A DNA stretch of 64,000 nucleotides, taken from positions 620,001 to 684,000 of the forward strand of contig NZ_CP053015.1 of assembly GCF_012979535.1 (NCBI RefSeq), written 5' to 3'. The notes beneath the pieces were generated by a model. That model had not been told where the DNA came from, ran no database searches, and was given only the letters and a program-made list of their open reading frames with translations. This document shows, piece by piece, positions 43,275-52,104 of this stretch (positions within the stretch are counted from its first letter, which is position 1; every line of letters begins with the position of its first letter). Made by a program: the position numbers and the translations under genes. Origin of the DNA: Sphingomonas lacunae (GTDB lineage: Bacteria; Pseudomonadota; Alphaproteobacteria; Sphingomonadales; Sphingomonadaceae).

Positions 43275-44795
43275 TCAGAAGAAGCCGAGCTTCTGTGGAG
43301 CGTAGCTGACCAGCATGTTTTTGGTCTGCTGATAATGGTCGAGCATCATCTTGTGGGTTTCACGCCCGATGCCCGACTGCTTGTACCCGCCGAATGCGGC
43401 GTGGGCCGGATAGGCATGGTAGCAGTTGGTCCACACACGGCCCGCCTGAATGGCGCGGCCAAAGCGGTAGCAGGTATTGGCATCGCGGCTCCAAAGCCCT
43501 GCGCCAAGACCGTAGGCGCTGTCATTGGCGATGGCGAGCGCTTCCTCCGGTGTCGAGAATGTGGTGGTCGAGACGACCGGGCCGAAGATTTCCTCCTGGA
43601 AGATGCGCATCTTGTTGTGGCCGCGAAAGACGGTCGGCTTGATGTAAAAGCCACCGGCTAGATCACCACCGAGGTCAGCAGCGCTGCCACCGGTCAGCAC
43701 TTCGGCGCCTTCGTCACGACCGATCTGCAGGTAGCGCAGGATCTTTTGCTGTTGTTCCTCGCTGGCCTGCGCCCCGATCATCGTCGCGGGATCAAGCGGA
43801 TTGCCCTGGACGATGGCTTCGACACGCTTGAGCGCGCGTTCCATGAAGCGGTCATAGATGCTTTCGTGGATCAAAGCGCGCGACGGGCAGGTGCAAACCT
43901 CACCCTGATTGAGGGCAAACATGACAAAGCCTTCGATCGCCTTGTCAAAGAAATCGTCATCCTGCGCGGCAACATCGGCGAAGAAGATGTTGGGGCTCTT
44001 GCCGCCAAGTTCGAGCGTCACCGGGATGAGGTTTTCGCTGGCATATTGCATGATCAACCGACCGGTCGAGGTTTCGCCGGTAAAGGCGATCTTGGCGATG
44101 CGCTTTGAGCTGGCGAGCGGCTTGCCGCATTCGAGGCCAAAGCCGTTGACGACATTGAGCACGCCCGGCGGGAGCAGATCGGCGATCAATTCCATCAGCA
44201 CCATGATCGAGGCTGGCGTCTGCTCGGCGGGCTTCAGCACGATGCAGTTGCCGGCGGCGAGCGCGGGTGCGACTTTCCAAACCGCCATCAGGATGGGGAA
44301 GTTCCACGGGATGATCTGTCCAACAACGCCGAGCGGTTCGTGGAAGTGATAGGCCATGGTGTCATGGTCAATCTCTGCGATCGACCCTTCCTGGGCGCGG
44401 ATGCAGCCAGCGAAATAGCGGAAATGATCGATGGCGAGCGGCATGTCGGCGGCCATCGTCTCGCGGATCGGCTTGCCATTGTCCCATGTCTCAGCGGTCG
44501 CGAGCAGGGCGAGGTTTTCCTCCATCACATCGGCGATGCGGTTGAGGATGACGGCGCGTTCGGCTGCGCTGGTGCGGCCCCAGGCATCCTTGGCGGCGTG
44601 AGCGGCATCGAGCGCCAGTTCGATGTCGGCTTCGTCCGAACGGGCGACGCGGCAGATAACCTGTCCATTGATCGGCGAGATATTGTCGAAATAGCGTCCG
44701 GCCCGCGGGGCAACCCATTTGCCGCCAATGAAATTGTCATAGCTCGCGGCAAAGGGCGAAACCATGCGGGTCGCTTCGGAAACTTGCATGTCCAT
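43275..44795 (-). CDS. exaC: NAD-dependent aldehyde dehydrogenase (ExaC/AcoD type)
   Basis: The 506 aa cytoplasmic enzyme oxidises small aldehydes such as acetaldehyde to acids. The N-terminus [20 protein letters not shown] is typical. The cofactor helix region has [20 protein letters not shown], the general base is Glu262 in [10 protein letters not shown], and the nucleophile is Cys301 in GEVCTCPSR with the neighbouring Cys303 typical of this subgroup. The protein ends YAPQKLGFF, also usual. The gene is followed by a regulator-linked operator (44905-44928), and the regulator gene lies upstream. Alternatives within the family include chloroacetaldehyde or aromatic aldehyde substrates. Confidence 0.9.
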   Translation of the reverse strand: MDMQVSEATRMVSPFAASYDNFIGGKWVAPRAGRYFDNISPINGQVICRVARSDEADIELALDAAHAAKDAWGRTSAAERAVILNRIADVMEENLALLATAETWDNGKPIRETMAADMPLAIDHFRYFAGCIRAQEGSIAEIDHDTMAYHFHEPLGVVGQIIPWNFPILMAVWKVAPALAAGNCIVLKPAEQTPASIMVLMELIADLLPPGVLNVVNGFGLECGKPLASSKRIAKIAFTGETSTGRLIMQYASENLIPVTLELGGKSPNIFFADVAAQDDDFFDKAIEGFVMFALNQGEVCTCPSRALIHESIYDRFMERALKRVEAIVQGNPLDPATMIGAQASEEQQQKILRYLQIGRDEGAEVLTGGSAADLGGDLAGGFYIKPTVFRGHNKMRIFQEEIFGPVVSTTTFSTPEEALAIANDSAYGLGAGLWSRDANTCYRFGRAIQAGRVWTNCYHAYPAHAAFGGYKQSGIGRETHKMMLDHYQQTKNMLVSYAPQKLGFF

Positions 44796-44904
44796 GGCTC
44801 AATCCTCTCTCTAGTCCCGGAGCGGGCTGTGGCGCCCGTCCTTGCAGCCTGCCTGACATGGGTGCGGCAGGGCTAACAGGGGGGTGCCGAGGAAGGATGG
44901 GGAG

Positions 44905-44928
44905 AGGTGTATCGGTGGTGAGACAGGT
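44905..44928. promoter_or_regulatory. degenerate copy of the GAF-Fis regulator operator, upstream of exaC
   Basis: The right arm TGAGACAGGT (44919-44928) is identical to that of the perfect palindrome at 46045. The left arm is degenerate but keeps TGT at 44908-44910, giving the same TGT-N12-ACA spacing. It lies 110 bp upstream of exaC. Confidence 0.6.
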
Positions 44929-44948
44929 TGGCGCTGGGCGCGTCGCAA

Positions 44949-45914
44949 TCAGTTCATACCGCCCATGCCGGCGCGTTCCATGCGGCGATACATGGTTGCC
45001 CGGCCAATGCCCAGCAGGCGTGCGGCAGCGGCGACATTGCCGCCGGACCGGGCGAGGGCTTGCCGCAGGATGGCGCGCTCACCATCATTGAAGCCATTAT
45101 TGCCATCAGTCCCCATGACGTCAGCAAGCGGACGCGGAGCGAAGTGCGAATCGGCGCCAAGCCGGAACTGGCGGCGAGCAGCGCGCGATGCACCGATCAC
45201 CAGATCATCACGATCCACTGCGAGCAAGGCGGCGCCTGCACTCGGTTGGTTGCCGCCGGCATAAACAATGCGGGCATCGGCAAAGCGGCGGCAGAAGAAG
45301 TCCCGTTCGATGCTGCGCGCTGCATCCTGCACCAAAGTGGCGATCATCGTCGCCATCGCCTCGCCATGATCGGAGCGGGCGGTCGACACATCAAGCGCGG
45401 CAACGAGCCGTCCCTCGGGGTCAAAAATTGGCGCGTCCATACAGCTCACGCCGACATTGCGGCTGGCGAAATGATCGCCACGGAAAATGGTGACCGGTCG
45501 TGCCTCGACCAGACAGGTGCCAATACCATTTGTCCCTTCGTCGGATTCGCTCCACGACGCGCCAGGGGCGAGACCGATGGCGTCGAACATCTCCTTGTCG
45601 GCATCGAGCGCACGCGTTTCGAGAACGATGCCGCTGACATCCGAGATGATGACGCAGCAACCGGCTCCGCCGACGCTGCCAAACAGCCGGTCAAGCGAGG
45701 GGGTGGCGGCGGCGAGCAGTTCGCCATTGGCCTCCCGCAGGCGCGAGACAGCGCGATCATCCATTCGGTCGTTGCGGCTGGCAGCAGCAGGATCCAGCCC
45801 GTGATGCAGCGCGGAGCGGCACCAGCTCGCCGCAACGGCCGAGGTTGCCGCCGCCTGTGGCGACTGGACGGTGCTGAGCACCAGATCATTATGGTTATGC
45901 GCCTTGCCTACCAT
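44949..45914 (-). CDS. AcoR-like GAF-Fis regulator lacking the AAA+ domain
   Basis: The start ATG 45914 has GGGAGAG upstream; the product has 321 aa. It begins with a helical region containing LDRLFGSVGGAGCCVIISDVSG, then a GAF domain (about 55-200) with the AcoR hallmark SDEGTNGIGTCLVE and GVSCMDAPIFDPEGRLVAALD. A linker follows and the chain ends in a Fis-type helix-turn-helix, ILRQALARSGGNVAAAARLLG then GIGRATMYRRMERAG. Normal AcoR/acetoin-type activators have a roughly 240 aa sigma-54 AAA+ domain between GAF and Fis; here it is absent. The protein probably acts with sigma-70 or as a repressor. The operator pair at 46045 and 44905 fits autoregulation and control of exaC. Confidence 0.85.
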   Translation of the reverse strand: MVGKAHNHNDLVLSTVQSPQAAATSAVAASWCRSALHHGLDPAAASRNDRMDDRAVSRLREANGELLAAATPSLDRLFGSVGGAGCCVIISDVSGIVLETRALDADKEMFDAIGLAPGASWSESDEGTNGIGTCLVEARPVTIFRGDHFASRNVGVSCMDAPIFDPEGRLVAALDVSTARSDHGEAMATMIATLVQDAARSIERDFFCRRFADARIVYAGGNQPSAGAALLAVDRDDLVIGASRAARRQFRLGADSHFAPRPLADVMGTDGNNGFNDGERAILRQALARSGGNVAAAARLLGIGRATMYRRMERAGMGGMN

Positions 45915-46044
45915 TGCGCCACTCTCCCGGTCCCGCTGCAGCGAGTATAGCTGTCCTTTGTGGCAACCATTACCCCCCGGCAGACGGAGCATCCTTGACC
46001 TTGCTCAACGAATTGCAAGCGCGGTGCGGCGGGCGGAGTGGTGC

Positions 46045-46068
46045 ACCTGTCTCAAAAGTGAGACAGGT
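46045..46068. promoter_or_regulatory. perfect 10+10 inverted repeat upstream of the GAF-Fis regulator
   Basis: ACCTGTCTCA (46045-46054), spacer AAAG, TGAGACAGGT (46059-46068). It lies 131 bp upstream of the regulator's ATG and a few bases after the fghA stop. The TGT-N12-ACA core is typical of AcoR/Fis-type recognition. A related copy lies before exaC. Confidence 0.72.
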
Positions 46069-46076
46069 ATGGGGCT

Positions 46077-46916
46077 TTACAATCGCTCGGCGTGCCAGCG
46101 GACGTGCTCGGCCATGAAGGTCGAGATGAAATAATAGCTATGGTCATAGCCGGGTTGCAGGCGGATGGTGGCGGGCTGGTTGGCCACTGTGCAGGCGTCC
46201 CGCAGCAGGTGGGTTTTGAGCTGGGCTTCGAGGAAACTGTCAGCCTCTCCCTGGTCGACCAGCAGATCGGGCAATCGGGCACCGTTGGCGATGAGGGCGC
46301 AGGCGTCATAGCTGGCCCATGCAGTTCGATCAGCGCCGAGGTAGCCGGTCAGCGCCTTTTCCCCCCAGGGGCAGTTGAACGGCGAGACAATCGGGGCAAA
46401 GGCGCTGACACTGCGGAACCGTTCCGGGTTGCGCAGCGCTATGGTCAGCGCGCCATGGCCGCCCATACTGTGGCCGGTGATGCCCTGACGCGCCATGTCG
46501 ACCGGGAAATGCGCAGCGATCAGCGCGGGCAGTTCCAGCTCAATATAGGATCGCATGCGGTAGTGAGTGCTGAACGGTGCCTCGGTCGCGTCGACATAGA
46601 AGCCGGCACCGAGGCCGAAATCCCACGCCCCCTCCGCATCGTCGGGGACGGTTTCGCCGCGCGGGCTGGTGTCGGGCGCAATCAAGATGATGCCGTGTTC
46701 GGCGCAGGCGGAGCGATATTCGCCCTTTTCCATGACATTGGCATGGGTGCAGGTGAGGCCCGAGAGATACCACAAAACCGGGAGCTTCGCGCCCGGCGCA
46801 TGATCAGGCACGAAGACAGCGAAAGTCATCTCTGTTCCCGTCGCGCTGCTGGCGTGGCGATAGACGCCCTGAGTGCCGCCGTGGCTGCGGTTGGTCGAGA
46901 CGGTGTCTAGGCTCAT
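46077..46916 (-). CDS. fghA: S-formylglutathione hydrolase
   Basis: The 279 aa serine hydrolase releases formate and glutathione from S-formylglutathione, the second step of glutathione-dependent formaldehyde detoxification. ATG 46916 is chosen over the upstream codon at 46937. The nucleophile is Ser150 in GITGHSMGGHGALTIALRNP, the acid lies in VDQGEADSFL, and the His in PGYDHSYYFI. LWYLSGLTCTHANVMEKG (residues 49-66) is also diagnostic. The partner glutathione-dependent formaldehyde dehydrogenase is not in the window. Its position next to the aldehyde dehydrogenase and regulator suggests a shared aldehyde theme, although the operator region separates it from them. Confidence 0.94.
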   Translation of the reverse strand: MSLDTVSTNRSHGGTQGVYRHASSATGTEMTFAVFVPDHAPGAKLPVLWYLSGLTCTHANVMEKGEYRSACAEHGIILIAPDTSPRGETVPDDAEGAWDFGLGAGFYVDATEAPFSTHYRMRSYIELELPALIAAHFPVDMARQGITGHSMGGHGALTIALRNPERFRSVSAFAPIVSPFNCPWGEKALTGYLGADRTAWASYDACALIANGARLPDLLVDQGEADSFLEAQLKTHLLRDACTVANQPATIRLQPGYDHSYYFISTFMAEHVRWHAERL

Positions 46917-47041
46917 CGGGCGGGTCCTGTCTGGCAAGGCTGGCGATGCGCGCCGCTATAGCAGCGATGCCCGACCTGTCACGATTCCCCATTGCCGCGA
47001 ACCGCCCGCCTCCGCCAGATAGGGGGCAACGGAGGGAGAGA

Positions 47042-48604
47042 ATGGGCATGAGCATGGATCCGCGAACACCGGTGATTGTCGGCGTGGGGCAGAAGACGGT
47101 GCATTGGAACCCGGCGACGGGTGATGCGGCACCGAGCCCGCAGTCGCTGCGCGCCGAGGCGGCGCAGCTGGCGCTGGCCGACAGTGGCGCGGGCGCGGCG
47201 CTGGGCGGCATCATCGACCGGGTGGTCGCGGTACGGACGATGCTCGACAGCGTGCCGGGTGCGCCGCAACCCTTTGGTCGCTGTGCCAACCCGCCGGGGA
47301 CGGTGGTGGCCGACCTAGGCCTCGCCCCACGCGATTGCATCCACAGCAATGTAGGCGGTGACCAGCCGCAGGCGCTGGTCAATGAAAGCGCGGAGGCGAT
47401 CCATGCCGGCGAAGTGCGCGCCGTGCTGCTGACCGGATCGGAAGCGACGGCGGCGATGAAGGCGGCATTGAAGGCCGGGCAGGCGCTCGATTGGAGCCAC
47501 AGCGCAGGGGACGTGCAGGATGATCGGGGGCTGGGTGCTTCGCTGCTGTCACCCTATGATGTCGCCAACGGGCTCGGCGCGCCGACGCAGACCTATCCGG
47601 CGTTCGAGCAGGCGCTTAGGGTGCGGTGGGGCAACAGCCCGGCGCAACACCGAGCGCTCATGTCGCAGCTGTGGTCAGGCTTTTCGAGCGTGGCGGCGGC
47701 GAACCCGCATGCGCAATTCCCGGTCGAGCGGGATGTAGAATTTCTGTCGACCCCATCGAGGGAAAATTATCCGGTCGCCGATCCCTATCTCAAATGGGAT
47801 GTGGCGCAGGATGCGGTCAACCAGGGCGCGGCAGTGGTGCTGACCAGCGTCGGCGAGGCGGACCGGCTGGGGATTTCGCCGGACAAGCGGGTGTTCCTGC
47901 ACGGCCATGGCCATGTGAAGGACAAGGTGCCGAGCGAGCGGCCCGACCTCTCGCGGAGCCTCGCCACCGAACTGGTGCTGAGGCAGGCACTGGCGACGAG
48001 CGGTATGGCGGATGCGTCGCGGATAGGCCTCTATGACTTGTACAGCTGTTTCCCGGTCGCGGTGCTGCTGGCGGCGGAAGCGCTGGGACTCGACTGGCAG
48101 CGGGGCAGCAACCTGCCCGGCAGGGCGGCGGCACTGACGCTGACCGGCGGCCTCCCCTTCTTTGGCGGGGCGGGCAATAATTATTCGATGCACGGCATCG
48201 CCGAGATGGTCAGCCGGTTGCGCGGCGCGCCAGGAACGTACGGACTGGTCCTTGCCAATGGCGGATTCCTGTCGAAGGAAGCTGCGGGCGTTTATTCGAC
48301 CGAGGCACCCGCGCAATGGCAGCCAGTCAGCAATGGGGCGATTCAGGCCGAGTGCGACGCGCAACAGGGGCCGCGCCTGCTGAGCGAAAGCGCCACCGCC
48401 ACCATCGAAAGCTGGAGCGTGACCTGGGCCAAGGGCGAGCCGCAGCGCGGCTATGTCTTTGCCCGGACCGACGATGGCGCGCGCATCCTCGCCCGCACAC
48501 GCAAGGATGAGGCAGGCAAGCTGCACGCGCTCGCCGACCCGGAGGCGGTCGGCAAGCGGGTGTCGATTGTCCATGAGGATGGCGTCAACCTGATCGCCTT
48601 TTGA
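47042..48604 (+). CDS. thiolase-like acetyl-CoA acetyltransferase family protein
   Basis: A 520 aa protein starting at ATG 47042, since GGAGGGAGAG lies just upstream. The N-terminal part RTPVIVGVGQKTVHWN and the central VLLTGSEATAAMKAAL are thiolase-superfamily features. Catalytic-region segments are YDLYSCFPVAVLLAAEALG, holding a candidate Cys, and LTGGLPFFGGAGNNYSMHG with a candidate His. A C-terminal extension of about 110 residues (AQWQPVSNGAIQ to the end) has OB-like strands. This long form is widespread in lipid-degrading bacteria and is usually annotated as acetyl-CoA acetyltransferase, but its substrate is unclear. A CaiB-type CoA-transferase follows at 15 bp. Confidence 0.8.
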   Translation: MGMSMDPRTPVIVGVGQKTVHWNPATGDAAPSPQSLRAEAAQLALADSGAGAALGGIIDRVVAVRTMLDSVPGAPQPFGRCANPPGTVVADLGLAPRDCIHSNVGGDQPQALVNESAEAIHAGEVRAVLLTGSEATAAMKAALKAGQALDWSHSAGDVQDDRGLGASLLSPYDVANGLGAPTQTYPAFEQALRVRWGNSPAQHRALMSQLWSGFSSVAAANPHAQFPVERDVEFLSTPSRENYPVADPYLKWDVAQDAVNQGAAVVLTSVGEADRLGISPDKRVFLHGHGHVKDKVPSERPDLSRSLATELVLRQALATSGMADASRIGLYDLYSCFPVAVLLAAEALGLDWQRGSNLPGRAAALTLTGGLPFFGGAGNNYSMHGIAEMVSRLRGAPGTYGLVLANGGFLSKEAAGVYSTEAPAQWQPVSNGAIQAECDAQQGPRLLSESATATIESWSVTWAKGEPQRGYVFARTDDGARILARTRKDEAGKLHALADPEAVGKRVSIVHEDGVNLIAF

Positions 48605-48619
48605 GCGGAGACTGATGCG

Positions 48620-49789
48620 ATGATCGAAGCGGGGGATGGCCAGCCGTTGTTGAGCGGGGTCAAGGTGATTGACCTGACCAGCGTCGTGTTCGGCCCCTAT
48701 GCGACGCAGATATTGGCGGATATGGGCGCCGACGTGATCAAGGTCGAGCCACCGGCGGGAGACCAGTTCCGTCCAGGGACACGACCGGCGGTGACACCGG
48801 GGATGGGGTCAGGTTGGATGGCTGTCAATCGGGGCAAACGCTCCGTCGCGCTGGACCTGAAGTCCGCCGATGACCTGGCGGTGATGCAGCAACTGCTCGC
48901 CGAGGCAGACGTCTTTGTCGTCAATGTCCGCGGCAAGGCGATGGAGCGGCTGGGGCTCGATTATGCGGCGGTCAGCGCAATCAACCCGGCGATCATCTAT
49001 GCCCATTGCGTCGGCTTTGGGCAGGACGGTCCCTATGCCGATTTACAGGCCTATGATGATGTCATTCAGGCGGCGAGCGGCACCACAACCCTGTTGCCGC
49101 GTGTCGATGGCGTGGCGAAGCCGCGTTACCTGCCCTCGCTGATCGCCGACAAGGTATCGGGCCTGCATGCCGCCTATGCGATACAGGCGGCGCTGATCCA
49201 CAAGCTGAGGACCGGGCGTGGCCAGCATGTCGAAATCCCGATGTTCGAGGCGTTCACAAGCTTCATGATGCTGGAGCATCTCGGCGACCAGACCTTTGTC
49301 CCGCCGATTGGCCCGGCGGGCTATCCACGCCAGCTCGACCCGGACCGGCAGCCCTTTCGGGCGAGCGACGGCTGGTTGAGCATCGTGGCCTATACCAATG
49401 GTGCGTGGGACCGTATTTTTGCGGTGCTGGGGGAACCAGAATTCCTGAACGACGAGCGCTTTGCCGATGCCAAATTGCGGTTCTTTAACAGTGCTGCCCT
49501 CTATCAGCGCATGGCTGAACTGACGCCGCGCTACACCGTCGATGATCTGTTGGCACGATTGCAGGCTGTCGACATTCCGGCGCAAAAGGTCCGCGACCTC
49601 GATGAGGTGATTGCCGACGAGCATCTCAATGCCACAGGCTTTTTCCGCCAGCGCAGCCACCCCAGCGAAGGCGACTATATCGAAATGCGATCACCGGTGC
49701 GGTTCAGCGATGCCAACTTGCCAGCGGTCGCAATGCCGCCGCAGCTCGACCAGCACGGCGCAGACCTCCGCCAATGTGGCGGGAAATAG
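48620..49789 (+). CDS. CaiB/BaiF-family CoA-transferase
   Basis: The 389 aa class III CoA-transferase moves CoA from a donor to a carboxylic acid, enabling its beta-oxidation. The protein begins with LLSGVKVIDLTSVVFGPYAT and ADMGADVIKVEPPAGD, the family start, and then VNRGKRSVALDLKS. The catalytic Asp is in the segment QAYDDVIQAASGTT. Later PMFEAFTSFMMLEHL and QLDPDRQPFRASDGWLSI are normal. It is 15 bp after the thiolase-like gene, so the two probably share a transcript. Unlike the fragment at the left edge of the window, this copy is complete. The acid it activates is not known; a steroid or short acid side chain is possible. Confidence 0.88.
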   Translation: MIEAGDGQPLLSGVKVIDLTSVVFGPYATQILADMGADVIKVEPPAGDQFRPGTRPAVTPGMGSGWMAVNRGKRSVALDLKSADDLAVMQQLLAEADVFVVNVRGKAMERLGLDYAAVSAINPAIIYAHCVGFGQDGPYADLQAYDDVIQAASGTTTLLPRVDGVAKPRYLPSLIADKVSGLHAAYAIQAALIHKLRTGRGQHVEIPMFEAFTSFMMLEHLGDQTFVPPIGPAGYPRQLDPDRQPFRASDGWLSIVAYTNGAWDRIFAVLGEPEFLNDERFADAKLRFFNSAALYQRMAELTPRYTVDDLLARLQAVDIPAQKVRDLDEVIADEHLNATGFFRQRSHPSEGDYIEMRSPVRFSDANLPAVAMPPQLDQHGADLRQCGGK

Positions 49790-49951
49790 GCCGCGAGCAC
49801 TGAACCGCTGATGAAGCAAAAGTTATATTCCGTTCAGGCGGAAATGATTGACGAAAAAGATAAAACAATTGACACACAGAGTCCCAATTACGGGAAAGGG
49901 GGGTGATGCCGGACAGCTCTGGCATGGGCCCGTTTAGTAAGGACAGTGACT

Positions 49952-50419
49952 GTGACCAGACTTTCCACCACCGCGGCGATGGCAGCCGCTGCATTTGCCT
50001 TCATCGCAGTGGCCAGCCCTGCTGCCGCTCAAAACGCCGGCCTGACGGCCAATTCGGGTGAAATCACACTTAATGCCGGCTTTACGCCCGACCCCTATCG
50101 CGTCAGTCTGGTGTCCGGTGGCAGCATCGACGGCGGTGCTTTGCCCGGCGCCTGTGTTGGCATGATCAGCGACGCCCCTGATTTCGAAGTGACCTATTCG
50201 GGCGGTTCATTGCCGTTGACCTTCCGCACACAGTCGAGCGGCGATACGACGCTCATCATCAATGGCCCGGACGGCAACTGGTATTGCGATGATGATAGCG
50301 GTGGCGGCGTCAATGCCCGCGTCACGTTCCGCAACGCCCGGGCTGGCACCTATGACATTTGGGTTGGTGCGATCGGTGGCAGTGCAGCCACGACGCTGTT
50401 GATCAGCGAGTTGCCGTAA
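49952..50419 (+). CDS. secreted PPC-like domain protein (155 aa)
   Basis: GTG 49952 has AAGGA 8 bases upstream; GTG 49946 is too close to it. A signal peptide ends AAAQ near residue 27. The mature part fits a beta-sandwich of the kind seen C-terminal in secreted peptidases: NAGFTPDPYRVSLVSGG, CVGMISDAPDFEVTYSGG, LIINGPDGNWYCDDDSGG and AGTYDIWVGAIGG. The two cysteines (in GACVG and WYCDD) may form a disulfide. It is exported and has no catalytic motif. A hairpin follows the gene. Confidence 0.75.
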   Translation: MTRLSTTAAMAAAAFAFIAVASPAAAQNAGLTANSGEITLNAGFTPDPYRVSLVSGGSIDGGALPGACVGMISDAPDFEVTYSGGSLPLTFRTQSSGDTTLIINGPDGNWYCDDDSGGGVNARVTFRNARAGTYDIWVGAIGGSAATTLLISELP

Positions 50420-50454
50420 ATCCGAGGCTAAGCTGCCTGGAGCAGACCATTTAT

Positions 50455-50485
50455 GGGCCGGGTGATCGACATGATTGCCCGGCCC
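50455..50485. terminator. GC-rich hairpin after the PPC-like gene
   Basis: GGGCCGGG (50455-50462) pairs with CCCGGCCC (50478-50485) around a 15-base loop, 36 bp after the stop. It is followed by TGTTCG, not a real T-run. Confidence 0.45.
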
Positions 50486-50549
50486 TGTTCGTCGGTCTAT
50501 AGCAGCTCTGTCACTCTTTGAAGCGTGACCGGACGGGCGGTCGAGACTC

Positions 50550-50861
50550 ATGTGGTTCACTATCAAGCGTTTCATCAACAATAACGCTGAGTATCTTGCC
50601 GAAACCCTTCTTTTTCTGATTGCGGCCTATATCGCCACATTGCTTGTCCACAGGCTGTTTGTTGGCCCCTTTGGCAATGAGACAGAACGTCGCCATGGCG
50701 AGTTGACCGCCCATTATGAACTCCGTCTCGCCCGGCTGCTCGACGACCCCGCCTATCCCCGACGTCGCTTCTGGCGCAAAGTCAGAGCAGCATTCGTCTG
50801 GCTTATCTTTCTAGCAGGAGTCGTGCCGTGGATCGTCACTCGCCAACAGCTGATCTACTGA
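50550..50861 (+). CDS. small two-helix membrane protein
   Basis: A 103 aa protein with two predicted transmembrane helices: ETLLFLIAAYIATLLVHRLF (18-37) and FVWLIFLAGVVPWIV (82-96). A charged cytosolic or periplasmic loop between them contains HGELTAHYELRLARLLDDP. No catalytic residues or known family are recognised. A GAG sequence is 5 bases before the ATG. It is convergent with the acyl-CoA dehydrogenase gene, 13 bp apart. The function is unknown. Confidence 0.6.
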   Translation: MWFTIKRFINNNAEYLAETLLFLIAAYIATLLVHRLFVGPFGNETERRHGELTAHYELRLARLLDDPAYPRRRFWRKVRAAFVWLIFLAGVVPWIVTRQQLIY

Positions 50862-50874
50862 CCAAAGGCTCTGT

Positions 50875-52074
50875 TCAGGCGGATTGTGCCGCCTTCCAAT
50901 CGCGCCGGATTTTCTTGGCGAGGCTCCATTTGTGGACTTCGGTTGGACCATCATAGATGCGGAAAGCGCGCACTTCCCGGAAAACCTGCTCGACGATCGT
51001 AGTATCGGTAACGCCGGTTCCACCCATTACCTGAACGCAGCGGTCGGCAATCCGCATCAGCGCTTCCGAAACAGCCACCTTCGTAATCGAGCTTTCAACT
51101 GTCCCGAGCGATCCGGAGTCGAGCACCGAGGCACACCATTGGATCATCAGTTCAGCCTGCTTCAGGTCGATGAGGTTCTCCGCAAGCATGAAGCCGACCC
51201 CCTCATGGTCAATCAGATGCTTGCCGAATGCCATGCGGCGGTTGGCATAATCCGCAGCAATCTCGTGCGCTCGCTGGCAGCTGCCGTGCCAGCGCATGCA
51301 GTGGGACAGACGCGCCGGTGACAGCCGCACCTGCGCATATTTGAAGCCTTCGCCTGCCTCTCCCAGCATCTGGTCCGCGGGGACCCGCAGATTCTCGATC
51401 GTAACCGTTGCATGGCCGCCAGGCATCGAACTGTCGATGGTGTTGGGAACATGGTCAATCCGGATGGCTGGATCCGGCAGGTCGACGAGGAACATGCAGG
51501 CACCACCCGCCGCCGGGCCATCGGCAGCTTTTGCCATGACAATGCCGACCCTTGCCCCTTCGGCGCCTGTAATAAAGGCCTTGCGGCCATTGATGACCCA
51601 GTGGTTGCCGTCCAGCCGGCAAGTCGTCTGCATCATTGAGGGATCGCTGCCGGCGCCTCCTTCCAGCGCTGGCTCGGTCATGAAAAAGGCGGAGCGGACT
51701 CGTCCTTCGACCATCGGTGTCAGGAAACGCTGCTTAAGCTCGGGGCTGCCGACCTTGCCAAGCAGATACATATTGCCTTCATCAGGCGCCATGGTGTTGA
51801 CCGCCAGCGGTCCAAGCGGTGACAGACCCGACTTTTGCAGGACAATAGCGGTTTCCTGCTGGGTCAAGTGGCCGCCATCGGGCAGAATATGCGGGGTGAG
51901 CACACCGGCTGCTCGCGCCTTATCGCGCATCTCCATGACCAGTTCGTCGAGCGGTGCGCCGTGATGGTCACGACGCGGATCGTTTTCGTAAGGTATCACC
52001 ACCTTCCGGACAAAAGCCTCCACTGCAGCGGCGATCTGTTCGGTACGTTCAGGTCCGGCTCCATGCAGGCTCAT
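50875..52074 (-). CDS. acyl-CoA dehydrogenase, ACAD10/11-like
   Basis: A 399 aa flavoprotein of the ACAD10/11 branch. Motifs include MTEPALEGGAGSDPSMMQT (131-149), NHWVINGRKAFITGAEGARV, LGEAGEGFKYAQVRLSPARL and the terminal region FRIYDGPTEVHKWSLAKKIR. At the usual catalytic position Glu is replaced by Asp in YDGPTEVH, which is characteristic of this branch; members act on hydroxylated or branched acyl-CoAs. A 30 bp gap separates it from the thiolase gene upstream on the same strand, so the pair likely degrades one acyl-CoA. Electrons go to EtfAB. Confidence 0.9.
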   Translation of the reverse strand: MSLHGAGPERTEQIAAAVEAFVRKVVIPYENDPRRDHHGAPLDELVMEMRDKARAAGVLTPHILPDGGHLTQQETAIVLQKSGLSPLGPLAVNTMAPDEGNMYLLGKVGSPELKQRFLTPMVEGRVRSAFFMTEPALEGGAGSDPSMMQTTCRLDGNHWVINGRKAFITGAEGARVGIVMAKAADGPAAGGACMFLVDLPDPAIRIDHVPNTIDSSMPGGHATVTIENLRVPADQMLGEAGEGFKYAQVRLSPARLSHCMRWHGSCQRAHEIAADYANRRMAFGKHLIDHEGVGFMLAENLIDLKQAELMIQWCASVLDSGSLGTVESSITKVAVSEALMRIADRCVQVMGGTGVTDTTIVEQVFREVRAFRIYDGPTEVHKWSLAKKIRRDWKAAQSA

Positions 52075-52104
52075 TGTCGGCCTCCTTCCAGTTCAATCAA
52101 CGGT

